Source: Oscillospiraceae bacterium (GTDB lineage: Bacteria; Bacillota; Clostridia; Oscillospirales; Oscillospiraceae). From it: 7,625 nucleotides of DNA. The DNA lies in assembly GCA_017458025.1 (NCBI GenBank), contig JAFTGG010000009.1, positions 1 through 7,625 of the forward strand, given 5' to 3'. The position numbers and the translations under genes were made by a program. Shown here piece after piece: positions 1 through 4,953 of the stretch (position 1 is the first letter of the stretch; each line of letters begins with the position of its first letter). Below the pieces are notes generated by a model that did not search any database, was not told where the DNA came from, and saw nothing but the letters and a program-made list of their open reading frames with translations.

Positions 1-337
1 AGCCGTGGAGAACAGCGTCTGCACGGTCTACCGCAACAGCGGGATATAATGAGAGAATCAGAGGGCAGTCATCGCTTTTGTGATATGGGTCGCCGTTTTT
101 TGTGATGTATACAATCTCAGAGATGGACTGTGGTTCTGCAGATTTGAGTACTTTCTGTGTCAAGGCTTCAATCTGGGCCTGCGCGTCGGTCAATACGTCA
201 TAAAGGGCGGCATAGTCTGCGTCTAACTGTTCGATTTTGGCGAGGGCAATATTGCGTTCATTCAGTGCATGTGCCGCGAGAACGGATACACCGATCAGAA
301 CAATGATGAGAGTAATTATGATATATTTTTTTTGCAT
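1..337 (-). CDS. Membrane-anchored protein with C-terminal YHxxxxxC domain, 3' end cut off
   Basis: This open frame begins at an ATG (337-335) and runs off the left edge with 112 codons and no stop. The start is supported by a GGGAGG ribosome site (352-347) nine bases upstream. Residues 5-22 are a hydrophobic segment (YIIITLIIVLIGVSVLAA), a likely uncleaved signal anchor. Residues about 26-70 are rich in A, E, Q, L and D and probably helical or coiled coil. Residues 75-91 read IVYITKNGDPYHKSDDC, close to the YxTxxGxxYHxxxC element seen in small Firmicute secreted or anchored proteins and at the ends of some nuclease-like proteins. There the element usually continues into a GYxPCxxC metal-type site, which would lie outside the window. 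By inference this is an anchored protein with an extracytoplasmic metal-binding or redox tail. The substrate is unknown. It lies in the AT-richer, probably mobile zone. Confidence 0.8.
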   Translation of the reverse strand, partial: MQKKYIIITLIIVLIGVSVLAAHALNERNIALAKIEQLDADYAALYDVLTDAQAQIEALTQKVLKSAEPQSISEIVYITKNGDPYHKSDDCPLILSLYPAVAVDRADAVLHG

Positions 338-363
338 AACATATCGCCTCCCTATGCCTCTTT

Positions 364-391
364 AGTGTATCAGATTGACAGAGATTTGCAA
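364..391 (-). promoter_or_regulatory. Possible SigA-type promoter of the 1-337 gene
   Basis: On the minus strand TTGCAA (391-386) and TACACT (369-364) are separated by 16 bases. The pair lies just downstream of the 421-456 hairpin and 27 bases before the start codon at 337. The match to consensus is fair, so this is a suggestion from position and sequence only. Confidence 0.4.
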
Positions 392-420
392 GAGCAGTAT
401 GATTAGGCGGCGACGGAAAT

Positions 421-456
421 AGGGATTGCCGCAGATATCGGCCTGCGGCAATCCCT
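421..456 (-). terminator. Hairpin terminator after the 50-residue gene
   Basis: AGGGATTGCCGCAG (421-434) and CTGCGGCAATCCCT (443-456) form a perfect 14-bp stem with an 8-base loop, starting 6 bases past the stop codon of the 463-615 gene. On the minus strand the stem is followed by ATTTCC, a weak U tract. It is therefore a strong hairpin but not a textbook intrinsic terminator. Its location between two minus-strand genes supports a transcript-end role. Confidence 0.65.
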
Positions 457-462
457 TGAGAA

Positions 463-615
463 TTAGTCAGTAGCGGACATAAATATCTCTTCGGTTTCGC
501 ATTGCGCATCAATTAAGCGGCGCGACGCAGCATACAGTTTCTCTTGGCGGAGTAGAATGATTGCGTCCTCAGCTGCGTTGAACAGCTTTAAGTACATTTC
601 CTTGTAAGGGTCCAT
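463..615 (-). CDS. Small helical protein of 50 residues, prophage-type, unknown function
   Basis: I chose the ATG at 615-613 because GAGGAGG lies just upstream and the frame above it crosses a terminator-like hairpin. The longer frame reaching 783 is therefore not the gene. The protein starts MDPYKEMYLKLFNAAEDAII and ends ATD. It is nearly all amphipathic helix, with leucine/isoleucine spacing and charged faces (residues 1-45), and has no signal peptide or membrane segment. It resembles, from memory, small proteins of the MxxYxxLYLxLFNAxxDAL type found singly in Firmicute prophages and phage-like islands. That is a recollection, not a search result, and no function is known to me. The gene sits downstream of a candidate structured RNA and terminator (636-809) that may control it, and is followed by a strong hairpin. 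Confidence 0.75.
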   Translation of the reverse strand: MDPYKEMYLKLFNAAEDAIILLRQEKLYAASRRLIDAQCETEEIFMSATD

Positions 616-635
616 AGATAGCCTCCTCAAATATA

Positions 636-679
636 GAAATATAAAGAGGGGATGTGCAGCAGTTACAGCGCACATCCCC
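636..679 (-). terminator. Intrinsic terminator/attenuator before the 50-residue gene
   Basis: GGGGATGTGC (648-657) and GCACATCCCC (670-679) form a perfect 10-bp stem around a 12-base loop. On the minus strand it is followed by the U-rich TCTTTATATTTC. It lies about 20 bases upstream of the GAGGAGG of the 463-615 gene, so it either ends the upstream RNA or works as an attenuator. Confidence 0.65.
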
Positions 680-809
680 CGAAAAACGCCGTCTCTACTG
701 CCGCAACGCAAGTTCTTATTACCCTCAAGAGAAGTAGATAAGAGCGAGAGAGCGTTTTTGCCGAAACAGACTGCTCCCCTCAAAGGTATGAAATATGAAC
801 TTGCGTTGC
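636..809 (-). ncRNA. Candidate structured RNA or attenuator leader upstream of the 50-residue gene
   Basis: Read on the minus strand, GCAACGCAAGTTC (809-797) is perfectly complementary to GAACTTGCGTTGC (715-703), a 13-bp closing stem. Inside it, TACCTTTGAG (788-779) can pair with CTTGAGGGTA along ten positions counting G-U pairs, after an asymmetric internal loop. GGGAGC can then pair with GCTCTC to make an apical hairpin. A good promoter (844-816) would start RNA at about 809, exactly the first base of the closing stem. The RNA would end at a terminator (679-636) just before the ribosome site of the 463-615 gene. That combination fits either a cis-acting leader or a stand-alone small RNA of about 170 bases. 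The rod-like shape recalls 6S RNA, but I recognise no known family. Confidence 0.45.
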
Positions 810-815
810 ACAGCT

Positions 816-844
816 ATATTAACATGCGTGTAGGCGGTTTGCAA
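816..844 (-). promoter_or_regulatory. SigA-type promoter for the candidate RNA and the 50-residue gene
   Basis: On the minus strand TTGCAA (844-839) and TAATAT (821-816) are spaced by exactly 17 bases. Predicted initiation at 809-810 coincides with the start of the 13-bp closing stem of the candidate RNA, which strengthens both calls. Confidence 0.5.
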
Positions 845-935
845 GAAAAAGAGTTCGATGGTTTTCGACAATCACAGGAACCTATGAATACACACAAAAC
901 GAATGTGGGTACCAAAGTGGGTACTTTTGAATATT

Positions 936-971
936 AAAAACCGCGCAAACCGTTCGGTTTGCGCGGTTTTT
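936..971 (-). terminator. Strong bidirectional terminator after tRNA-Ser(GCU)
   Basis: AAAAACCGCGCAAACC (936-951) and GGTTTGCGCGGTTTTT (956-971) form a perfect 16-bp stem with a GTTC loop. Both strands end in a run of five T. On the minus strand it lies directly after the CCA end of tRNA-Ser(GCU); on the plus strand it would stop anything ending at 937. Confidence 0.9.
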
Positions 972-972
972 C

Positions 973-1066
973 TGGCGCGGAAGAGAGGATTTGAACCTCC
1001 GCGGCGCTTTTTACACGCCCTACTCCCTTAGCAGGGGAGCCCCTTCGGCCTCTTGGGTACTTCCGC
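973..1066 (-). tRNA. tRNA-Ser (anticodon GCU), CCA encoded
   Basis: The minus strand folds as a class II tRNA. The 5' GCGGAAG (1066-1060) pairs with CTTCCGC (983-977), followed by G and an encoded CCA (975-973). The anticodon arm is CUCCC-CUGCUAA-GGGAG, giving GCU, which reads AGC and AGU serine codons. There is a long variable arm (GGCG with CGCC) and a T arm GGAGG-UUCAAAU-CCUCU. It marks the left edge of the GC-rich core. Its 3' end, a usual integration target, faces the AT-richer zone 1-971. Confidence 0.95.
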
Positions 1067-1154
1067 TCGTCAAAGCAAACTGCGCGCACTCCGTTTCCGG
1101 CGGCAGTCTGCGGCCGGCGCCGAAAACTGCGTATCGCTTCGTTGCTTTTCCTCT

Positions 1155-1189
1155 CCGAATCGCAAACGCTTCGCTGGACTGCGATTCGG
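1155..1189. repeat. Inverted repeat in the spacer between the two tRNA-Ser genes
   Basis: CCGAATCGCA (1155-1164) and TGCGATTCGG (1180-1189) form a perfect 10-bp stem around 15 bases. No T run follows on either strand, so it is not a clear terminator. It could be a processing signal in a two-tRNA transcript. The remaining spacer (1067-1212) holds no convincing gene or promoter. Confidence 0.5.
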
Positions 1190-1212
1190 TTTGAGGACCC
1201 GATATTATTGTC

Positions 1213-1300
1213 TGGCGGAGAGAGTGGGATTCGAACCCACGAACGCTCGCGCGTCGCCGGTTTTCAAGACCGGTGCCTTCAACCGCTCGGCCATCTCTCC
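1213..1300 (-). tRNA. tRNA-Ser (anticodon UGA), CCA encoded
   Basis: On the minus strand GGAGAGA (1300-1294) pairs with TCTCTCC (1223-1217), then G and CCA (1215-1213). The anticodon arm CCGGU-CUUGAAA-ACCGG gives UGA, reading UCA and other UCN codons. A long GC-rich variable arm and the T arm GUGGG-UUCGAAU-CCCAC complete a class II serine tRNA. It precedes tRNA-Ser(GCU) by 146 bases and probably shares its transcript. Confidence 0.96.
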
Positions 1301-1336
1301 GTGTCTTGCCCCACGCTTTCCTCAAACGCAAGTGTT

Positions 1337-1366
1337 ATGATAACACAGGGATATCGCCCTTGTCAA
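1337..1366 (-). promoter_or_regulatory. SigA-type promoter of the tRNA-Ser genes
   Basis: On the minus strand a perfect TTGACA (1366-1361) and TATCAT (1342-1337) are spaced by 18 bases and lie about 37 bases before tRNA-Ser(UGA). The -10 element lies inside a perfect palindrome, GTGTTAT-G-ATAACAC (1332-1346), which could be an operator or coincidence. Confidence 0.75.
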
Positions 1367-1368
1367 GC

Positions 1369-1396
1369 AAAAAAGCAGCCGGTCGGCTGCTTTTTT
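1369..1396 (-). terminator. spoVAE: Terminator of the spoVAD-spoVAE operon
   Basis: AAAAAAGCAGCC (1369-1380) and GGCTGCTTTTTT (1385-1396) form a perfect stem with a GGTC loop and six T on both strands. It begins at the spoVAE stop codon and separates the spore operon from the tRNA promoter immediately downstream. Confidence 0.92.
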
Positions 1397-1755
1397 CATT
1401 GCCGTTTGTCGCCGGCCTTGAAGATCGCGGCGACGATCAGCGCGAACACCACCGCCGCCGCGATGCCGCCCGCCGTGGCGCTCAGGCCGCCGGTCATCAC
1501 GCCGAGCCAGCCGTCCTCCGCCGCCGCCTTTTTGACGCCCTGCGCCAGCGAGTGGCCGAAGCCGAGCAGCGGCACCGTCGCGCCCGCGCCGCCCCATTCG
1601 ACGATGGGCTCGTAAACGCCGATCGCGGTCAGGAACACGCCCGCGACGACGTAGCCGGTCAGAATACGCGCGGGTGTGAGCTGCGTCTTGTCGATGAGGA
1701 TCTGCCCGACGGCGCACAGCAGCCCGCCGCAGAGGAATGCCCGTACAAATTCCAT
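1396..1755 (-). CDS. spoVAE: Stage V sporulation protein AE (SpoVAE/SpoVAEb)
   Basis: This 119-residue membrane protein matches SpoVAE/SpoVAEb of the SpoVAC/SpoVAEB family in length and pattern. Recognisable stretches are GGLLCAVGQILIDKTQLTPA (residues 10-29), GVYEPIVEWGGAGATVPLLG (46-65) and FGHSLAQGVKKAAAEDGWLG (66-85). There are about four hydrophobic segments, the last at residues 94-113. In the family, SpoVAE with SpoVAC and SpoVAD takes dipicolinic acid into the forespore during sporulation and releases it on germination, at the spore inner membrane. The ATG at 1755 lies one base after the spoVAD stop (TGA-C-ATG). Its ribosome site AAAGGAGG lies inside the spoVAD end, so translation is probably coupled. 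The longer frame reading up to 1977 overlaps spoVAD in another phase and is not the gene. A terminator follows directly. Confidence 0.95.
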   Translation of the reverse strand: MEFVRAFLCGGLLCAVGQILIDKTQLTPARILTGYVVAGVFLTAIGVYEPIVEWGGAGATVPLLGFGHSLAQGVKKAAAEDGWLGVMTGGLSATAGGIAAAVVFALIVAAIFKAGDKRQ

Positions 1756-1756
1756 G

Positions 1757-2776
1757 TCAGCCCTCCTTTGTGTTCGACAGCACGACCGCGTGGCAGATGC
1801 CCGGAATACTCTCGCCCTGGAACGACGAGGTCGGCGAGAGCAGCGCGCCCGTCGGCGCGAACAGGAGCTTGTTCCATTTTTTCTCGCGCATGCCGCGCAG
1901 AAGATAGCCGTTGAGCACGCTTGCCGAGCAGCCGCAGCCGCTGCCGCCGCAATGCATGTCCTGCCCGTCGCGGTCAAAGAGCAGCAGCCCGCAGTCGTCG
2001 TAGTTTTGCGTCATGTCGACGCCGTCCTTCTCAAAAAAATCGACGATGATGTCGTGCCCCAGCTTGCCGAGATCGCCGGTGACGATGAGGTCGTAGTCCG
2101 CCGGACGCGTCCGCGTGTCGCGGAACACCGCCGCGAGCGTGTCATAGGCGGCGGGCGCCATCGCCGCGCCCATATTGTTCGGGTCGGTAACGCCCTTGTC
2201 GACGATTTTGCCCGCCGTGATGTGCGTGACGTACGGCCCGTCGCCCTGCTCGCCGAGCAGACAGCAGCCCGCGGCCGTCGCGGTCCACTGCGCCGTCGGC
2301 GTGCGCTGCGAGCCGTAGGGCACCGGCATGCGGTACTGTCGTTCCGCGGTGCAGAAATGCGAGGACGTGAGCGCCGCCGCGCGCCGCGCGAAGCCGCCGT
2401 CGATCATCATTGCCGCAAGCGACAGCGATTCGCCCATCGTCGAGCACGCGCCGTAGAGCCCGTAAAACGGGATATTGCTCTCCCGCAGCGAAAACGACGA
2501 GCCGATGCATTGGTTCAGAAGATCGCCGGCAAAAACAAAATCGACGTCGGCTTCGTGCAGATTCGCCTTTTCGAGCGCGTGCGAGAGCGCGTGCTTCTGC
2601 ATGACGCTTTCGCCCTGTTCCCAGGTCTTCTGTCCCCAGAGATGGTCTTCGTTCAGCTCGTCAAAGTAGTCGCGCAGAGGTCCTTTGCCCTCCATGTGTC
2701 CGCCGACTGCGGCAAAGGAGAGCACCGCCGGCGGGCGCTCCAGGCGCACGGTCCGCGCGCCGATCCGTTTTCCCAT
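1757..2776 (-). CDS. spoVAD: Stage V sporulation protein AD (SpoVAD)
   Basis: The 339-residue product has the normal SpoVAD length, about 338. Conserved stretches include GDLLNQCIGSSFSLRESNIP (84-103), YGACSTMGESL (108-118) with Cys111 at the thiolase-type active position, TAQWTATAAGCCLL (161-174), HCGGSGCGCSASVLNGYLL (275-293) and PTGALLSPTSSFQGESIPGI (308-327). SpoVAD has a thiolase fold without known catalysis; it binds dipicolinic acid and is needed for its uptake into the forespore. The ATG at 2776 is chosen because AAGGAG (2790-2785) lies eight bases upstream and the protein then starts MGKRIG like relatives; the extension to 3238 is spurious. The usual upstream partner spoVAC is absent: the next gene at 3019 is divergent. 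SigG control is expected from the family, but I found no convincing SigG promoter. Confidence 0.97.
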   Translation of the reverse strand: MGKRIGARTVRLERPPAVLSFAAVGGHMEGKGPLRDYFDELNEDHLWGQKTWEQGESVMQKHALSHALEKANLHEADVDFVFAGDLLNQCIGSSFSLRESNIPFYGLYGACSTMGESLSLAAMMIDGGFARRAAALTSSHFCTAERQYRMPVPYGSQRTPTAQWTATAAGCCLLGEQGDGPYVTHITAGKIVDKGVTDPNNMGAAMAPAAYDTLAAVFRDTRTRPADYDLIVTGDLGKLGHDIIVDFFEKDGVDMTQNYDDCGLLLFDRDGQDMHCGGSGCGCSASVLNGYLLRGMREKKWNKLLFAPTGALLSPTSSFQGESIPGICHAVVLSNTKEG

Positions 2777-2847
2777 ATCGTTTGCTCCTTGCATTCGTTT
2801 GCGCCTAGTTTTTCCAGACGCGGCAAAAATAATCCTCTTTTCCCGAG

Positions 2848-2880
2848 AAACGCGCGATGCAAGCTTCAGACCGCGCGTTT
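2848..2880. repeat. Inverted repeat upstream of spoVAD
   Basis: AAACGCGCG (2848-2856) and CGCGCGTTT (2872-2880) form a perfect 9-bp stem around 15 bases. On the plus strand TTTTT runs from the stem end, so it looks like a plus-strand terminator, although no plus gene precedes it. On the minus strand it would lie in the spoVAD promoter or leader region. Confidence 0.5.
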
Positions 2881-2900
2881 TTGACGGGCACGACTTCGGG

Positions 2901-2933
2901 TTGGCGGCGAAACGGCGGGACAAGCGCCGCCAA
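2901..2933. repeat. Second inverted repeat in the divergent promoter region
   Basis: TTGGCGGCG (2901-2909) and CGCCGCCAA (2925-2933) are perfectly complementary around a 15-base loop, with flanking CGGGT and ACCCG able to extend the stem. It lies 20 bases downstream of the first repeat and 27 bases upstream of the 2961 promoter, so an operator or hairpin role is possible. Confidence 0.5.
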
Positions 2934-2960
2934 AAAGACCCGTGGGGTTTGAGCGGACGC

Positions 2961-2989
2961 TTGACGCGGCGGGCGCAAAAAGCTATGAT
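2961..2989 (+). promoter_or_regulatory. SigA-type promoter of the zinc-ribbon/antiporter/sirtuin operon
   Basis: TTGACG (2961-2966) and TATGAT (2984-2989) are separated by exactly 17 bases. This near-consensus vegetative promoter lies 29 bases before the start codon at 3019, suggesting expression during growth rather than sporulation. Confidence 0.8.
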
Positions 2990-3018
2990 AGAGATATCAA
3001 ACATCGGGAGGCGTTCCC

Positions 3019-3627
3019 ATGACAACGGAAAAGACGCGCACGATCGGCTACCTCTGCCCCTCGTGCCGGAAAAAGGTGATACGCGACCGCTCGGCGTTTG
3101 CGCTGGCGGCGTCGGGTGCGGCGGTAAACTGCGAGTGCGGCAGGTCGAGCCTGACCATCGACGCTGAGGAGCGGCGCTTCCGCCTGAGCGTTCCGTGCGG
3201 CGTCTGCGGCGGCGAGCACAGCGCGGTGCTGGACGCAAACCGGCTGCTTGAGGGTAAAGGCGTCGGCCTTGGCTGCCCGCAGACCAAGCAGCTTTGCTGC
3301 TTCATCGGCGAGGGCTACGAGGTCGAACGCGAGATGGAGCGTCTGTCGCTCGCGGCGGACAAGGAAGCGACGCGGGGCGAGGACGGCGAATTGTTCGTCG
3401 ACAGCGTCATCATGCACGAGGTGCTCTCCGAGCTCAAGGAGATCGCGGCGCGCGAGCATGGCATTTCGTGCGCCTGCGGCAGCGAGCGTTACGCTATGGA
3501 GGTGCGCCCGACCTACGTCGACCTCATCTGCGCCGGCTGCGGCGCGCGGCTCCGCATCGACGCGGCAACGGACGAGGACCTCGACCGCCTTTGCTGCCAT
3601 TGGACGCTGCGGATCAAAGGAAAGTAG
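3019..3627 (+). CDS. Multi-cysteine zinc-ribbon protein, function unknown
   Basis: The ATG at 3019 follows GGGAGG (3006-3011) by seven bases and is preceded by a strong promoter. The 202-residue soluble protein has cysteine pairs spaced like zinc ribbons: C13/C16 (YLCPSC), C38/C40 (CECG), C60/C63 (PCGVCGG), C151/C153 (CACG) and C171/C174 (CAGCG), with extra cysteines at 86, 93/94 and 192/193. This suggests about two or three rubredoxin-knuckle type metal sites, roughly residues 10-42, 58-95 and 149-176, joined by an acidic helical stretch (98-146). There is no signal peptide, membrane segment or catalytic motif that I recognise. The sequence looks like a conserved clostridial hypothetical protein. 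It is the first gene of an operon: the antiporter starts six bases after its stop. A role in regulation or metal binding is possible but not shown. Confidence 0.88.
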   Translation: MTTEKTRTIGYLCPSCRKKVIRDRSAFALAASGAAVNCECGRSSLTIDAEERRFRLSVPCGVCGGEHSAVLDANRLLEGKGVGLGCPQTKQLCCFIGEGYEVEREMERLSLAADKEATRGEDGELFVDSVIMHEVLSELKEIAAREHGISCACGSERYAMEVRPTYVDLICAGCGARLRIDAATDEDLDRLCCHWTLRIKGK

Positions 3628-3633
3628 CGGCAA

Positions 3634-4953
3634 ATGGATTTTGTGATCGCATTCGTGCTGTTTCTCGCCGCGATGCTGTTCTGCCTGATCCGAGACTACG
3701 CGCTCTATTGGGCGCTCGCGTTCGCGCTGGCGCTGTTTTTCGCCGTCGGGCTGAAGCGCGGCTGCAGCGCGAAAGCCCTCGCGGATATGGCGTGGAGCAA
3801 GATGCCCAAGACGATGATCGTGCTGCGCATCATCTTCCTTATCGGCATTTTGACCGGCCTTTGGCGCTCTTGCGGCACCATCGCGTTTTTTATCTACTAC
3901 GGCGTCCGCGCGATTTCGCCGCCGCTGTTTGTGCTGCTCGCGTTTCTGCTCTCGGCGCTGCTGTCCTACGCGCTCGGCACGTCGTTCGGCGTGACGAGCA
4001 CGGCGGGCGTCGTGCTCATTGCGTTGGCGCGCTCCGGCGGCGTTGATACGGCGGTGGCGGCGGGCGCCGTTCTCTCGGGCGTCTACTTCGGCGACCGCGG
4101 CGCGCCGACCTCGTCGTGCGCGAGCCTTGTCGCCGCCCTGACGGAGACCGACCTCTACGGCAATGTCAAGCGTATGCACCGTACGGCGCTTTTGCCGTAT
4201 GTCCTTTGTCTGGCATTTTACGCGTTCTTGTCGCTGCGAAACCCGATGACCGGCGGAGACGAAACGCTGCTGGCCGCTCTTGCGGACAGCTTCGAGCTCT
4301 CGCTTTGGACCGTCGCGCCGGCGATCATCATGCTGGCCCTGCCGCTTTTGCGCGTGCCGATCTGGATCGCGATGACGCTCTCGGGCGTGACGGCGTTCGC
4401 CGTCAGCGTACTCGCGCAGGGTGCGGGCGTGCTCGAAACGCTTGGCGTCAGCGTCCTCGGCTACGCGTCGGAGGGCGTGCTGGCGGACGTGCTGTCCGGC
4501 GGCGGGCTGGTTTCGATGCTGACGGTGTTTTTAATGCTGCCGCTCGCCTCGATGATGACCGGTATCATCGAGGGCGTCGGCGCGCTCGACGGCGCGCAGG
4601 AGAAGCTCGCGGCGGCGAGCGGCAGGCTCGGCCTGCTGCCGACGACGGCGCTGCTCAGTATCCTCTGCTCGATGGCGCTCTGCAACCAGACCATCGTCGT
4701 CATCATGCTCCACCAGCTGATGGGTAAGGTCTACGCGCAGCGCGGCGCGTCGAACGAGGAGTTTGCGATGGACATCGCCAACACGGGCGTTACGCTTGCG
4801 GGGCTGGTGCCGTGGTGCATTGCCTGCGCGGTACCGCTCTCGATGCTCGGCGTTGGCTTGGAGGCGCTGCCCTACGCGGCGCTGCTGTATATGATCCCGC
4901 TTTGCTATTTATTTACGAAGAATCGTTTCTTTCAGAAAGGAGAACAGCTATGA
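3634..4953 (+). CDS. NhaC-family Na+/H+ antiporter
   Basis: This 439-residue protein is almost entirely hydrophobic, with about ten to twelve membrane segments and no signal peptide. NhaC signatures are clear: YALGTSFGVTSTAGV (112-126), AGAVLSGVYFGDRGAPTSS (143-161), ALTETDLYGNVKRM (168-181), GYASEGVLADVLSGGG (276-291) and IANTGVTLAGLVPW (381-394), the last matching the family's DTGxxxSxLIPW region. Members exchange cytoplasmic Na+ for external H+ or transport related organic solutes at the cytoplasmic membrane. Length is near the family norm of about 450. The start is taken at the ATG six bases after the preceding stop, with AAAGGA upstream and likely translational coupling. The stop overlaps the sirtuin start as ATGA. 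Where NhaC proteins carry acidic or polar residues in the FGDxxSPLSD motif, this one has GDRGAPTSS, so the substrate may differ from plain Na+. Confidence 0.92.
   Translation: MDFVIAFVLFLAAMLFCLIRDYALYWALAFALALFFAVGLKRGCSAKALADMAWSKMPKTMIVLRIIFLIGILTGLWRSCGTIAFFIYYGVRAISPPLFVLLAFLLSALLSYALGTSFGVTSTAGVVLIALARSGGVDTAVAAGAVLSGVYFGDRGAPTSSCASLVAALTETDLYGNVKRMHRTALLPYVLCLAFYAFLSLRNPMTGGDETLLAALADSFELSLWTVAPAIIMLALPLLRVPIWIAMTLSGVTAFAVSVLAQGAGVLETLGVSVLGYASEGVLADVLSGGGLVSMLTVFLMLPLASMMTGIIEGVGALDGAQEKLAAASGRLGLLPTTALLSILCSMALCNQTIVVIMLHQLMGKVYAQRGASNEEFAMDIANTGVTLAGLVPWCIACAVPLSMLGVGLEALPYAALLYMIPLCYLFTKNRFFQKGEQL

Larger units (their letters stand above)
608..937 (+). other. Start-less open frame, possible decayed gene tail or chance
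   Basis: One plus-strand frame is open for 109 codons between a stop at 605-607 and TAA at 935-937. Its only in-frame ATGs are at 788 and later, and the one at 788 has no properly spaced ribosome site. The last residues read NVGTKVGTFEY, encoded partly by a short direct repeat, GTGGGTAC twice (905-924). The frame ends two bases before the tRNA-Ser terminator stem, a position where integrase genes often end. However, no RHxxG or catalytic tyrosine motif of tyrosine recombinases is visible. The frame also overlaps the minus-strand candidate RNA. I treat it as unproven. Confidence 0.15.

Noticed and set aside
258..512. 84-residue minus-strand frame
   Set aside because: It overlaps the better supported 1-337 and 463-615 genes in another phase, crosses the 421-456 hairpin and has no ribosome site.
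616..783. N-terminal extension of the 50-residue gene
   Set aside because: It crosses the terminator-like hairpin and candidate RNA; the internal ATG at 615 has a strong GAGGAGG.
991..1340. Protein frames across the two tRNA-Ser genes on both strands
   Set aside because: They translate tRNA sequence and its spacer (the familiar RVGFEPT-type artefact).
2780..2880. SigG promoter for spoVAD
   Set aside because: GCATC at about 2860 and GATTATT at about 2830 are poor matches with poor spacing, so I do not call it.
1676..2884. 402-residue plus-strand frame antisense to spoVAD
   Set aside because: It is a GC-rich shadow with arginine/alanine-rich composition and no family match, whereas the minus strand is clearly SpoVAD.
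2983..4179. 398-residue minus-strand frame antisense to the zinc-ribbon and antiporter genes
   Set aside because: It is very rich in arginine and alanine, overlaps two strong genes and carries the 2961 promoter on its opposite strand; it is a high-GC shadow.
4812..4949. Upstream extension of the sirtuin
   Set aside because: It lies inside the antiporter coding sequence; the ATG at 4950 has GGAG and the normal sirtuin N-terminus.
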